64,000 nt of DNA from positions 186,001 to 250,000 of the forward strand of contig CAWHBT010000001.1 of assembly GCA_963827595.1 (NCBI GenBank). The letters run 5' to 3'. Source of the DNA: DATEDA01 sp963827595 (GTDB taxonomy: Bacteria > Pseudomonadota > Gammaproteobacteria > Burkholderiales > SG8-39). Positions 17,293 to 25,051 of the stretch are shown here, piece by piece (the stretch's first letter is position 1; each line of letters begins with the position of its first letter). The position numbers were made by a program, and so were the translations under genes. Under the pieces are notes generated by a model, which saw nothing but the letters and a program-made list of their open reading frames with translations, searched no databases and was not told the origin of the DNA.

Positions 17293-17652
17293 TCAGCTAC
17301 GCGCTGGCGAGAGCAATAACGCGCACGCTCTGGCCACCGCCGACACTTGTTCGGGCGGGTTGGATCCCGGGACCGTTGCCCAGCCGCCCTTCTCGACGAA
17401 TGCGCCCTGCGACCATGAATCGGCCTTCTTGAGCGCTGCCAGGTTGACCGAGACGTCGGCAGTTTGCTGGAATTTTTCGACGCAGATCGGTGCCAGAGCC
17501 GCTACGACGGCGGCGTTGGCCCGTTGCGTCGCGTCCGCTTCGGCCCGGCCGCCGGTGACCCATCCGCCCCATGTGAATCCTACGATTGCCAATGCGACGG
17601 CCCCGCCGACAACACCCCATAGAGCCGGTTTCATTTCGATTGGAATTTTCAT
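17293..17652 (-). CDS. Conserved small membrane-anchored protein of unknown function
   Basis: 119 residues from the ATG of MKIPIEMKPALWGVVGG (17652); an upstream in-frame ATG adds an atypical 24-residue tail. One N-terminal hydrophobic segment (about 9-30, GVVGGAVALAIVGFTWGGWV) anchors it, probably with the rest periplasmic. The outside part has CVEKFQQTADVSVNLAALKKADSW, then AFVEKGGWATVPGS and a terminal Cys-containing ARACALLL. I recognise this as a recurring proteobacterial hypothetical with the same WGGWVTGG and FVEKGGWAT motifs, without assigned function. It is transcribed toward the terminator, away from the decayed oxidoreductase. Confidence 0.7.
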   Translation of the reverse strand: MKIPIEMKPALWGVVGGAVALAIVGFTWGGWVTGGRAEADATQRANAAVVAALAPICVEKFQQTADVSVNLAALKKADSWSQGAFVEKGGWATVPGSNPPEQVSAVARACALLLSPARS

Positions 17653-17782
17653 GGCAATGCCTCTCAATGAACGGCCCCGCACAATCCCGGAAAGCGATGG
17701 AATCGAACTTAACCGGTCCTCCAAAAATGGATGGGCCTAATAGTCGTGGGCCGAGAGTGCTAGTGGTTGGACTCACACTCGT

Positions 17783-18037
17783 TTAAACGCTACGCGAGAT
17801 CCTCGATGCCGTATGTGCGCTGCCACACGCAACCGGGCTCTTTTCTGCCCAAATCCGTCGAGCATATTCGGCGTCATTCCCAGCCTCATGTCGGAAACCG
17901 GCCGCGGCGCACTCGTGTGGTTCGGCATCATGCTTTGCCCTCACCTCGCCTGTGCACGAGTCGTTCTCTTGGATCTGCTGAACATGGCGCCGCCCGATCA
18001 GGCCGACGCCCGCCACTGCGATTCGAAGCTTGCGCAC
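17783..18037 (-). pseudogene. Decayed N-terminus of a Gfo/Idh/MocA family oxidoreductase
   Basis: Immediately after the shikimate-dehydrogenase-like gene, a GTG at 18037 opens VRKLRIAVAGVGLIGRRHV followed by QQIQENDSC. This is the first beta-alpha-beta of a Gfo/Idh/MocA NAD(P) domain with the G-x-G-x-x-G fingerprint intact. Family resemblance then stops, and the frame reaches TAA at 17783-17785 after 84 codons. In another frame near 17790 the string YGIEDLA resembles the next conserved patch (Y-x-s-l-e-d-l). About 270 further residues of a normal protein are absent. I read it as an inactivated remnant, cotranscribed with the upstream gene originally. The remaining bases 17653-17782 show no gene; they probably hold the promoter of the small membrane-protein gene. 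Confidence 0.65.
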
Positions 18038-18048
18038 TAGCTGCTCGA

Positions 18049-18942
18049 CTACGCCCGACTCGAGATTTCCATCACCGCCCGCGCGTCGGGAAAAGGGATC
18101 CCCAGGAACTCGAGATACATCGGAATCTGCGCGTCCAGCATGTGATGGCCGTGGTGCACGCGCATGCCGCTCGCCTGTACCGCCTGGAGAAGCCGGGTCT
18201 CCCGCGGTTTCATGATGATGTCGCACACGATCGTCTCCGCGGAGAGGACGGCCGGGTCGAACGGCATCGGGTCGTCCGGCTGGAGCCCGCACGGGGTCGC
18301 GTTGATCGCGAAGTCGACCGGGCCGGGCGGCCCGTCAACGACCTCGATCGGCGTCTTCGGGTAGTAGCGCGCGAGCCGCTCGTGGATCGCCGCGGCGCGG
18401 TCCCTGTTCAGCTCGGTCAGGTAGAGACGAGCCACGCCCGCTTCGGCCAGCGCAGCGGCGATTGCGGAGCCGCCGCCGCCGACGCCCACGAGCCAGACGG
18501 TGGCGCCCTTGACCGCGTAGCCGCGAAGCTCTAGCCCACGCACGAAACCGGCGCCATCCACGATGTCGCCGAGCAGCTTGCCGTCCGGATCGAGACGGAC
18601 CAGGTTGACACTGCCCGTAGCCTGCGCGCGCGGCGTCAACCGGTCGAGCATCGTCCCGACAGTCGGCTTGTACGGGATCGCGACCGTGATGCCGCGGAAG
18701 TTCCGGATCGTGCGGAGTCCCTGGATGACCACGCCCAAGCCCGCTGGCTCGACGTGCATCGGCACCCACACCGCGTTCACACCGAGGAAGGCGAACACGG
18801 CCGCCATCACCTCCGGCAGCCGCACCTGCGCCACCGGGTTGCCGGCCGTCGCAAAAATCAGCGTGTTGCCGTCGATCACCGTTCGCCTCAGCCCTGGTGG
18901 CCGAACTTCCGCGGCCGGAAGAGCACCGGTCGCGGCCGTCAT
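18049..18942 (-). CDS. Shikimate/quinate dehydrogenase-like protein (AroE family)
   Basis: Start chosen at MTAATGALP (18942); an upstream ATG at 18996 would extend it across the putative promoter. 297 residues. N-terminal substrate domain: GNPVAQVRLPEVM and ITVAIPYKPTVG, the VTxPxK motif with the catalytic Lys. GDIVDGAGFV replaces G-x-N-T-D-G, keeping the catalytic Asp. The NAD(P) domain has LVGVGGGGSAIAAALAE. Differences from biosynthetic AroE (IVDG for NTDG) and the neighbours suggest a catabolic quinate/shikimate or related role. It is divergent from the HPPD-like gene across about 100 bp. Confidence 0.82.
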   Translation of the reverse strand: MTAATGALPAAEVRPPGLRRTVIDGNTLIFATAGNPVAQVRLPEVMAAVFAFLGVNAVWVPMHVEPAGLGVVIQGLRTIRNFRGITVAIPYKPTVGTMLDRLTPRAQATGSVNLVRLDPDGKLLGDIVDGAGFVRGLELRGYAVKGATVWLVGVGGGGSAIAAALAEAGVARLYLTELNRDRAAAIHERLARYYPKTPIEVVDGPPGPVDFAINATPCGLQPDDPMPFDPAVLSAETIVCDIIMKPRETRLLQAVQASGMRVHHGHHMLDAQIPMYLEFLGIPFPDARAVMEISSRA

Positions 18943-18959
18943 CAGGCGCCGGTTGAAAT

Positions 18960-18973
18960 TAACAGAGTTGTTA
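18960..18973. promoter_or_regulatory. Inverted repeat, possible operator between divergent quinate genes
   Basis: TAACA-GAGT-TGTTA is a perfect 5-bp inverted repeat with a 4-bp spacer, lying in the about 100-bp gap between the AroE-like and HPPD-like genes. On the minus strand it directly follows a TATACT that could be a -10 box. The layout would suit a repressor site; no regulator gene is adjacent. Confidence 0.35.
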
Positions 18974-19046
18974 GTATAGCGGCCGCGCCGATTCATGGCG
19001 ATTGCCGCGCCGCAGCAAGCCGCAACCTGAGAGCGCTGGAAGACGC

Positions 19047-19922
19047 ATGACCGTGCCGGAGCGCATTTCCGAGCCCTCCAACCCGCTGGGGATGGACGGC
19101 ATCGAGTTCATCGAGTACGCGACCTCGCAGCCCCAGGCCCTCGGCACGGTGCTGCAGACGATGGGGTTTATGCCGGTCGCGCGGCATCGGTCCCGCGAGG
19201 TGATGCTTTATCGCCAGGGCGGGATGAATCTCATCGTCAACGCCCATCCCGATGCGCTACCGGGGCTGGCCGCGCCCGCGTCCACTCCGGAGCTGAAGGC
19301 GATCGCGCTGCGGGTGCGCGACGCCGCGTACGCGTGGCGCCGCGCGCAGGAGCTCGGCGCGTGGGAGATGCCCACGCGGGCCTCGGCGATGGAGCTGAAC
19401 ATCCCGGGCATCCACGGGGCGGCCGACACGCTGATCTACTTCGTCGACCGCTACACGGACTTCTCGATCTACGACGTCGACTTCGTTCCCCTGCCCGGCG
19501 TCGCGCCGCGCCCGCCCGCGCTCGCCGGCCTGCACTACTTCGGCGTGGTCCAGACGATCGGCCCCGATCGGACCGCGGACTGGGTGGACTTCTATCGGAC
19601 CCTCCTCGACTTCTCGGTGCTGCCGACCGGGCAGTACTTCGGGATCCTGCCGAAGGGCACGCTGCTCGAGAGCCCGTGCCACAAGTTCTACCTGCAGCTG
19701 ATCGAGCCGCCGCCGGGCTCCGAGGACATCGTCTGGACCGAAGGCCTGCTCCGCATCGGCCTCGGCGCGCCGGACGTGCTCGCGGCCACGCGCGCGCTCA
19801 AGAGCCGCGGCGTGGTGTTCGTGGATCGCGGTCCGGTGCAGACGAGCGAGAAAGGCGCCTTGACCCAGGTGTATCTCGGCGGCGTGACCTTCGAGCTGGT
19901 CGTCAGCCATTTGCAGCCGTGA
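19047..19922 (+). CDS. 4-hydroxyphenylpyruvate dioxygenase-like protein (QuiC C-domain homologue)
   Basis: 291 residues from the ATG of MTVPERISEP. Two VOC half-domains: MDGIEFIEYATSQPQALGTVLQTMGF (first) and LAGLHYFGVVQTIGPDR (second), ending VYLGGVTFELVVSHLQP. It resembles HPPD and the HPPD-like half of bifunctional 3-dehydroshikimate dehydratases (QuiC1). Of the usual iron ligands, the first His (LHYF) and the last Glu (TFELV) are present. The position of the second His (normally Q-H-I-A) reads LLRIGL, with Arg, so iron-dependent dioxygenase chemistry is doubtful. Its stop overlaps the downstream dehydratase start as GTGA. Confidence 0.8.
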   Translation: MTVPERISEPSNPLGMDGIEFIEYATSQPQALGTVLQTMGFMPVARHRSREVMLYRQGGMNLIVNAHPDALPGLAAPASTPELKAIALRVRDAAYAWRRAQELGAWEMPTRASAMELNIPGIHGAADTLIYFVDRYTDFSIYDVDFVPLPGVAPRPPALAGLHYFGVVQTIGPDRTADWVDFYRTLLDFSVLPTGQYFGILPKGTLLESPCHKFYLQLIEPPPGSEDIVWTEGLLRIGLGAPDVLAATRALKSRGVVFVDRGPVQTSEKGALTQVYLGGVTFELVVSHLQP

Positions 19923-20791
19923 ATCTCGACCACTTCGGGATGGACACCATCACCCTGGCCGGGACGCTGGAGGGCAAGCTCCGCGCGGTGCGCGACGCGG
20001 GCTTCACGCAGATCATGCTCTCGGCGCGCGACGTCGTCGGACACCCCGCAGGCGAAGCCGCCGCAGTCGGCGCGGTGCGCGAGAGCGGGCTGCGCGTCAC
20101 CGGGTTCCAGGTGCTGCGGGACTTCGAGGGCCTGTCGGGCCACCTCCACGCCTACAAGGTCGACGTCGCCAAAGCCATGCTCGGGATGTGCCGCGACCTG
20201 CGCTCGGAGCTGCTCCTGGTGTGCTCGTCGACCCTGACCCACGGCAGCGGCGACCCGGAGCTGGTAGTACGTGACCTGCGCAAGCTCGCGATGCTGGCAG
20301 TGCCCCTCGGCATTCGCATCGCCTATGAAGCGCTGTCGTGGGGCAAGCACGTCAACGAGTACCCGCAGGCCTGGGACCTGGTGGAGCGCGCCGATCGCGC
20401 CAACCTCGGCCTCGCGCTCGACTCGTTTCACACGCTCGCCACCGGCACCGCGCTCGACGGCCTCGAGGAGCTCGACCCCGGCAAGGTCTTTCTCGTCCAG
20501 CTCGCGGACTTCATGTGGCAGGAGATCCGCTCGCCCGAGGAGCGCATCAACACCGCGCGGCACTTCCGGGTCTTTCCCGGCGAGGGCGTGCACGGCGCCG
20601 AGGTCGCGGCGCTCGTCCGCCGGCTCGACGAGATGGGCTACCGGGGCGACTACAGCTTCGAAGTGTTCAACGACGACTACGTCCAGCTGCCGCTGCCGGT
20701 CGTGGCACGGCGCGCACGGCAGTCGGTGAAATGGCTGACCGATCAGGTATCGCGCCGCAGCCTGCCGCTCCGGCGCGCCGCCAAACGCTAG
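19919..20791 (+). CDS. TIM-barrel 3-dehydroshikimate dehydratase-like protein (sugar phosphate isomerase/epimerase family)
   Basis: 290 residues from a GTG overlapping the upstream stop. AP-endonuclease-2-type TIM barrel with metal-site candidates in barrel order: Glu in IAYEALSWG, Asp and His in LGLALDSFHT, Gln/Asp in VFLVQLADF, and Glu in YSFEVFNDDY. This is the pattern of metal-dependent 3-dehydroshikimate dehydratases (QuiC/AsbF), which convert 3-dehydroshikimate to protocatechuate. N-terminal FGMDTITLAGTLEGKL is a usual family start. The adjoining AroE-like, HPPD-like and AroQ genes support a quinate/shikimate catabolic role. It is convergent with aroQ, 2 bp apart. Confidence 0.85.
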   Translation: MNLDHFGMDTITLAGTLEGKLRAVRDAGFTQIMLSARDVVGHPAGEAAAVGAVRESGLRVTGFQVLRDFEGLSGHLHAYKVDVAKAMLGMCRDLRSELLLVCSSTLTHGSGDPELVVRDLRKLAMLAVPLGIRIAYEALSWGKHVNEYPQAWDLVERADRANLGLALDSFHTLATGTALDGLEELDPGKVFLVQLADFMWQEIRSPEERINTARHFRVFPGEGVHGAEVAALVRRLDEMGYRGDYSFEVFNDDYVQLPLPVVARRARQSVKWLTDQVSRRSLPLRRAAKR

Positions 20792-20793
20792 GC

Positions 20794-21243
20794 TCAGCCC
20801 TTCTTCGTCTCGCGCAAAATCTCGACCAGCGCTCGCAGCGCGGCCGTGTACGACCGCCAGCCGAGGCCCTCCACGGTGCCTTTGGCGGCAGAGGAGATGA
20901 CCGAGTAGTGCCGCCATTCCTCGGCGCGCGTCGCCCGGTTCGAAATGTGCACCTCGATCACCGGGAACGGCATCGCCTTGATCGCGTCGTGCAACGACAC
21001 ACCGTGCTGCGTGAGACCGGCGGAATTCAGGAGCGCGCCGTCGGCGTCGTCCATGTGCTCTTGCAGCGTGTCGACGAGCACGCCCTCGTGGTTGGACTGC
21101 ACGATGACGAGCTCGACCTTGAGCTCCTTCGCCAGCGCCTCGAGCCGCTGGTTGATGTCGGCGAGGGTCATGGTGCCGTAGATGTGCGGCTCGCGGCGGC
21201 CGAGGAGGTTCAGGTTCGGACCGTGCAGGATCAGGATTCGCAT
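20794..21243 (-). CDS. aroQ: 3-dehydroquinate dehydratase, type II
   Basis: 149 residues, the normal size of the dodecameric type II enzyme. HGPNLNLLGRREPHIYG carries the active-site Asn, the flexible-loop Arg and the catalytic Tyr. QSNHEGVLVD and the catalytic His region VIEVHISNRATRAEEWRHYS follow. INPAGLTH is replaced by LNSAGLTQHG. It interconverts 3-dehydroquinate and 3-dehydroshikimate. Placement next to the dehydratase and dehydrogenase fits the catabolic direction, though it may also be the biosynthetic copy. Confidence 0.93.
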   Translation of the reverse strand: MRILILHGPNLNLLGRREPHIYGTMTLADINQRLEALAKELKVELVIVQSNHEGVLVDTLQEHMDDADGALLNSAGLTQHGVSLHDAIKAMPFPVIEVHISNRATRAEEWRHYSVISSAAKGTVEGLGWRSYTAALRALVEILRETKKG

Positions 21244-21283
21244 CGTCGTGGTTCCGATCGAAGGTCGCTGCTAGCGTACCATC

Positions 21284-21898
21284 TCAGCACTCCGGCTCGC
21301 CGGGCGCCGGACGCGGCGACGGCTCGAAGCCGAACCGCGGCGCCACTTCCGCGGCACTGATCGAGCCAAGCGGCACGCGGACCTTTCCAAGCGTGATCGC
21401 GAGACCGGGACCCTTCCCCGCCGCGAGCGACTCGATCGAGTCGTCATCCGCCGGCCGGCCGTCGACCACGGCGATCTTCTCGAGCAGCGCCGGCAGATCG
21501 CGATCGAGCGCGACGCCCGGTCCGAGGTCGGTCTCGAAGACGACCTGGCCGCCGTCGTCGATCCAGGCGCGCTTGACCGCGGACGGCGCGGCGCCGGTGT
21601 GCGCCTCGATCGACTTGCGGTCGCCGCGGAGGCGGTAGACGAGCGGGGTGTAGTCGAGCGCGACGAACACGCGCTGGGGCCCGTTCTGGAAGAACCACCG
21701 CCCCGCCGGGTCCGGCTGGTAGTTGCGGCCGATGAAATCGACGACCCCCTGATTCGAGATCCGGTCGAACAGCGGTTCACCCGCCGCCTCGGCCCGCGAC
21801 TTCACCAGCCAGTTCCCGCGCCGGTCGAGCTTCAGCCAGCCGAACACGTTCGGCACGTTCGGCCACTTCTGCATCGCGCGGATGACGATCTCGTCCAT
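21284..21898 (-). CDS. DUF2946-like conserved protein
   Basis: 204 residues, no signal peptide and no transmembrane helix. The first half has MDEIVIRAMQKWPNVPNVFGWL, FIGRNYQPDPAGRWFFQNGPQRV and LDYTPLVYRL. I recognise this as a betaproteobacterial protein of the type labelled DUF2946, in which the WPNVP and FFQNGPQRV motifs are hallmarks. The second half is less conserved and acidic. Function unknown; probably cytosolic. It is divergent from the DMT transporter gene. Confidence 0.75.
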   Translation of the reverse strand: MDEIVIRAMQKWPNVPNVFGWLKLDRRGNWLVKSRAEAAGEPLFDRISNQGVVDFIGRNYQPDPAGRWFFQNGPQRVFVALDYTPLVYRLRGDRKSIEAHTGAAPSAVKRAWIDDGGQVVFETDLGPGVALDRDLPALLEKIAVVDGRPADDDSIESLAAGKGPGLAITLGKVRVPLGSISAAEVAPRFGFEPSPRPAPGEPEC

Positions 21899-21926
21899 GG
21901 TGTCGAAGCGCGGCTGCGCGCCCCGC

Positions 21927-21932
21927 TACAAT
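21927..21932 (+). promoter_or_regulatory. Possible -10 element before the DMT transporter
   Basis: TACAAT in the gap between the DUF2946-like gene and the divergent transporter gene. No clear -35. Confidence 0.25.
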
Positions 21933-21997
21933 GCACAAATACTACAACCCGCCGCGCCCATGCCCCAGCCCGCGTTGCCGCGCCGCGGCCGTTCGCA

Positions 21998-22861
21998 TTG
22001 ACCGCGTCCGCGCTCGCGCTGGTGCTCACGGCGGCGGCGGCGCACGCGGGCTGGAACTACGTCCTGAAGACCGCGCGCGGCGGTGCGGGCTTCATGACGC
22101 TCGTCGCCATGGTCGCGTCGCTGCTGTGGGCGCCATTCGCCGCCGGCCAGTGGATCCTTCAGGGCTACGTCTTCCAGCCGGTGCACCTCGTTCCGATCCT
22201 CGTGAGCGCGGCGATTCACACCACCTACTTCGTGCTGCTCGACCGCGGCTACCGGCACGGCGAGCTCTCGGTGGTCTATCCGCTCGCGCGCGCGACCGGG
22301 CCGATCCTCACGATCGGCGCCGCGGTCGCGATTCTCGGCGAGCGGCCGGGTCCGGTCGCGCTCGCCGGCGCGGGACTCGTCATTCTCGGGGCCTACCTGC
22401 TGACCGGGAATCCGCTGCGCCTGCTCGCGCGCGACCGGCCGCGCGGCACGGGTTTCGCGCTCCTCACCGGCTGCACGATCGCGCTCTACACCGTGGTCGA
22501 CAAGATCGCGGTGAGCCACTACCTGATCCCGCCGATCGTCTTCGACTGGTGCTGCCTCACCGCGCGGCTGTTCATGCTGTGGCCCATCGCGCTGCGCGAG
22601 TCCCCGGTGAGCCTCCGCGAGTCGTGGCGTGTCGACCGCCGCGCGATCGTCCTGGTCGCGATCCTCTCGCCGCTCGCCTACATCCTGGTGCTCACGGCGA
22701 TGGTCTTCACGCCGGTGAGCTACGTCGCGCCGGCGCGCGAGGTGAGCATTCTCTTCGCCGCCCTGCTCGGCATGCACTTCCTCAAGGAAAAGGATCCCGT
22801 GCGGCGATTGCTGGCAGCCGGCGCGATCGTGCTCGGCATCGCCGGTCTCGCGCTGGGCTGA
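21998..22861 (+). CDS. DMT-superfamily (EamA) transporter
   Basis: About 287 residues with ten hydrophobic segments in two repeats. VVYPLARATGPILTIGAAVAILGERPG ends the first repeat and SYVAPAREVSILFAALLGMHFLKEKDP the second, both with the terminal Glu-(R/K) of EamA halves. No ATG starts this frame near the first helix, so a TTG (21998, FA-L-TASALALV) is used here. An ATG at 21960 is out of frame and stops early. The start is therefore uncertain. Substrate unknown. Gene end is 7 bp from the convergent CoA-transferase gene. Confidence 0.82.
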   Translation: MTASALALVLTAAAAHAGWNYVLKTARGGAGFMTLVAMVASLLWAPFAAGQWILQGYVFQPVHLVPILVSAAIHTTYFVLLDRGYRHGELSVVYPLARATGPILTIGAAVAILGERPGPVALAGAGLVILGAYLLTGNPLRLLARDRPRGTGFALLTGCTIALYTVVDKIAVSHYLIPPIVFDWCCLTARLFMLWPIALRESPVSLRESWRVDRRAIVLVAILSPLAYILVLTAMVFTPVSYVAPAREVSILFAALLGMHFLKEKDPVRRLLAAGAIVLGIAGLALG

Positions 22862-22867
22862 CGCGCG

Positions 22868-23584
22868 CTACAAACCGGCCGCGAACTGCGGATAGGTCTC
22901 AGCGATCTCCCCGCGGATCTGGCTGCGGATCAGCTGCAGCATCCGCGGCTCGGGCTCCGGGGTCGTCGGCGGCCGGGCCGGACGATCGAACTCGAACCCG
23001 GTGCCGTCGACGACCTCCTCGACCGCGTGCCCCGGGTGCACGCTCTCCAGCGCGAACCGCTTGCGCGACCGGTCGAACCCGAACAGCGCGAGCCCCGTCA
23101 GCAGCTTCCAGGGCCCGCCGGGCCGGTAGACGCCCGCCGGGCTCGTGCCCGGCGCGCTCACGAAATCCACCTTCGGCACCAGCACGCGCCGCGTGTGCTC
23201 CTCGCGAAACAGGATCACCCGAGGCACGAGGAAGTAGAGTTGCGCCGATCCGTACGAGCCGGGCCAGCGCACCGCGGCCCGCGGGTACTCCCCCGCCCCG
23301 ACGAGATTGATGTTCGCCGCGCCGTCGATCTGCCCGCCGCCGAGAAAGAACGCGTCGACCCGGCCCTGCGCGGCGCGGTCGAAGAGCTCCACTCCGCCGT
23401 TGGTGAGGTCGCTGTACTCGCGCGAGCCGAGGATCGTCACGCGCATCTCGCCGCCCGAGAGCTCGCGTGCGAGGAGCGCTCCCGACCCCGGGATCGGCGA
23501 CGCGTTGCCGATCACGACGTTGCGGCACCCCGCGAGCAGCCGCGCGATCGTGGCGATCAGCACTTCCGCGGGTGATGCGCTCAC
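22868..23584 (-). CDS. CoA-transferase family protein, beta-like subunit (IpdB-like)
   Basis: 238 residues from a GTG that overlaps the alpha-subunit stop. Family I CoA-transferase fold: VVIGNASPIPGSGALLARELSG, SREYSDLTNGGVELFD and GGGQIDGAANINLVG, then KVDFVSAPG. The expected catalytic (S)ENG glutamate motif is not evident at SREYSDLTNGG. This resembles IpdB-type subunits, which work as ring-opening hydrolases or CoA transferases in sterol degradation, more than acetate CoA-transferases. Substrate unknown. It is cytosolic and should form a heteromer with the adjacent alpha subunit. Confidence 0.8.
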   Translation of the reverse strand: MSASPAEVLIATIARLLAGCRNVVIGNASPIPGSGALLARELSGGEMRVTILGSREYSDLTNGGVELFDRAAQGRVDAFFLGGGQIDGAANINLVGAGEYPRAAVRWPGSYGSAQLYFLVPRVILFREEHTRRVLVPKVDFVSAPGTSPAGVYRPGGPWKLLTGLALFGFDRSRKRFALESVHPGHAVEEVVDGTGFEFDRPARPPTTPEPEPRMLQLIRSQIRGEIAETYPQFAAGL

Positions 23585-24435
23585 GCGGCAGCCGGCTCCA
23601 GCGCTAGCCACTCGTCGAGCCACGCGCGGAAGCCCTCGGCCGTCTTCGCCGCCCGCGCGTAGCGCTCGAGCGCCGCCGGATCGGCGGTGTAGCGCCCCGC
23701 CAGCCCGAGCGGCCAGGCACCGCGCTTCACCACCGCGATGCGGGTGACGTACACGGCGGGGATCACGCCTGGCGATCGCTCGCGGTCCGCGAGGAGATCG
23801 CCGTCGACGAGCTCCTCGACGGTGACGAAGGTCTCGCGCGACGCCTGCGCCATCGTGAGCAGGTCGCGGCTCCGCGCGACGAGCACGTTGCCGTGGCGGT
23901 CGGCGCACGGCGCATGGAAGAGCGCGATATCCGGCTTGATAGCCCGCACCGCGACGATGCGGTCGCCAGGCGCGAACGGGTTGTCGATCACCTTCCAGTC
24001 GGCGCGCTGGGCGAGCAGGTCGGAGCCGAGAATCCCCCGCACCGCCATAAACGGCAGCCCCTTCTGGCTCGCCTGCAACCCGGCGTGGATCGCCGGGCAG
24101 GTGGCGTCGAGGACGCGCAAGCCGCCGTCGCGCACGGCCGCGGCGAACCGCGGGGCGGTGCCGTGCTCGCCGAGCGAGACCGCCGAGGTGTCGATCTGCG
24201 CCACGGCGCCGGCGCCGATCAGCACGTCGGCCTGGATGCCGCTCGTCGGCACGCAGACGAGCTGCAGGCGCTGCGGGCCACGCCGCAGCAGCGCTCGCGT
24301 CGCCGCCATCGCGACGCCATGGATATCGGCCGGGACGGCAAGCAGCGCGCCGTCGGGAATCGCTGCCGCGAGCGAGTCGAGGTCGCAGAACGGTCGTGCG
24401 GGCATGGCCGGTTGCGAGTGCAGGGTGCCCGTCAT
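23581..24435 (-). CDS. CoA-transferase family protein, alpha-like subunit (IpdA-like)
   Basis: 284 residues from the ATG at 24435; a second ATG at 24405 (MPARPFCDLD) is an equally plausible start. The LLAVPADIHGVAMAATRALLRRG segment opens the family I CoA-transferase alpha fold. QADVLIGAGAV is the usual second strand-loop, and LFHAPCADRHGNVLV is the signature shared with glutaconate/IpdA-type subunits. The stop is coupled to the beta subunit by GTGA. It is divergent from the carboxymuconolactone-decarboxylase-like gene, which suggests a shared regulatory gap of under 100 bp. Confidence 0.82.
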   Translation of the reverse strand: MTGTLHSQPAMPARPFCDLDSLAAAIPDGALLAVPADIHGVAMAATRALLRRGPQRLQLVCVPTSGIQADVLIGAGAVAQIDTSAVSLGEHGTAPRFAAAVRDGGLRVLDATCPAIHAGLQASQKGLPFMAVRGILGSDLLAQRADWKVIDNPFAPGDRIVAVRAIKPDIALFHAPCADRHGNVLVARSRDLLTMAQASRETFVTVEELVDGDLLADRERSPGVIPAVYVTRIAVVKRGAWPLGLAGRYTADPAALERYARAAKTAEGFRAWLDEWLALEPAAA

Positions 24436-24485
24436 TCTACGCGCGCGATCAGCACGCCGATCGCCGAGGCCGCGCCCGGCACCGC

Positions 24486-24491
24486 TATACT
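24486..24491 (+). promoter_or_regulatory. Possible -10 element before the CMD-like gene
   Basis: TATACT 31 bases before the ATG at 24523, in the divergent gap. The -35 region is not clear. Confidence 0.3.
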
Positions 24492-24522
24492 CGCGACCCG
24501 TCGCCCCTCGATCGCCAACCCC

Positions 24523-25041
24523 ATGGCCCGCATTCCGTATCCCGACGTCGATCATCCCGAGGTCGCCCCCGTCGTCGCGCGCATCAAGGCCGAGCGCGGT
24601 GGCCGGCTGCTCAACCTCTACCGGATGCTGCTGCACAGCCCGCCGATCGCCTCGGGGTGGCTCGCGCTGTTCACCGGGATCCGGCAGCAAAGCACGCTGT
24701 CGAGCCGGCTCCGGGAGCTCGCCATCCTGCGGATCGCGGTGCTCAACGGCGCGGAGTACGAGTTCAAGGCCCACGTGCCGTTCGCGCTGCGGGAAGGGGT
24801 CACCCAGGCGCAGGTCGACGCGCTCAAGGCGGGCCGCGCGCCCGGAGGCCTCGGCGAGGCCGACGAGGCGGCGCTCGCGTACGCCGAGGCGATGACGCGC
24901 ACGGTGCGGGTCCCCGACGCCGTGTTCGCCGCCGTCCGGAAACACCTCGGCGACCGCGAGGTGCTCGAGCTCACCGTCACCATCGCCGGCTATAACCTCG
25001 TCTCGCGCGTTCTCGAGGCGCTCGAGATCGACCACGAGTAG
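24523..25041 (+). CDS. Carboxymuconolactone decarboxylase/AhpD-fold protein
   Basis: 172 residues from the ATG of MARIPYPDVDHPEV. All-helical CMD fold with LSSRLRELAILRIAVLNGAEYEFKAHVPFA. In AhpD-type peroxidases this site is C-x-x-C-x-x-H; here it reads NGAEYEFKAH, so both cysteines are missing while the His and the Glu are kept. Disulfide/peroxidase chemistry is therefore unlikely, and a decarboxylase-like or unknown role remains. The C-terminal DREVLELTVTIAGYNLVSRVLEAL is standard for the family. It precedes a thioesterase gene by 10 bp, so they are likely co-transcribed. Confidence 0.85.
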   Translation: MARIPYPDVDHPEVAPVVARIKAERGGRLLNLYRMLLHSPPIASGWLALFTGIRQQSTLSSRLRELAILRIAVLNGAEYEFKAHVPFALREGVTQAQVDALKAGRAPGGLGEADEAALAYAEAMTRTVRVPDAVFAAVRKHLGDREVLELTVTIAGYNLVSRVLEALEIDHE

Positions 25042-25051
25042 CGCACGGCCG

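Noticed and set aside
17813..18040. Plus-strand 75-codon ORF over the decayed oxidoreductase
   Set aside because: It is the antisense shadow of the Gfo/Idh/MocA remnant and has no family features.
21960..22000. ATG at 21960 as start of the DMT transporter with a ninth frameshift
   Set aside because: It would need a shift of opposite sign to the other eight; a TTG start at 21998 explains the protein without any shift.
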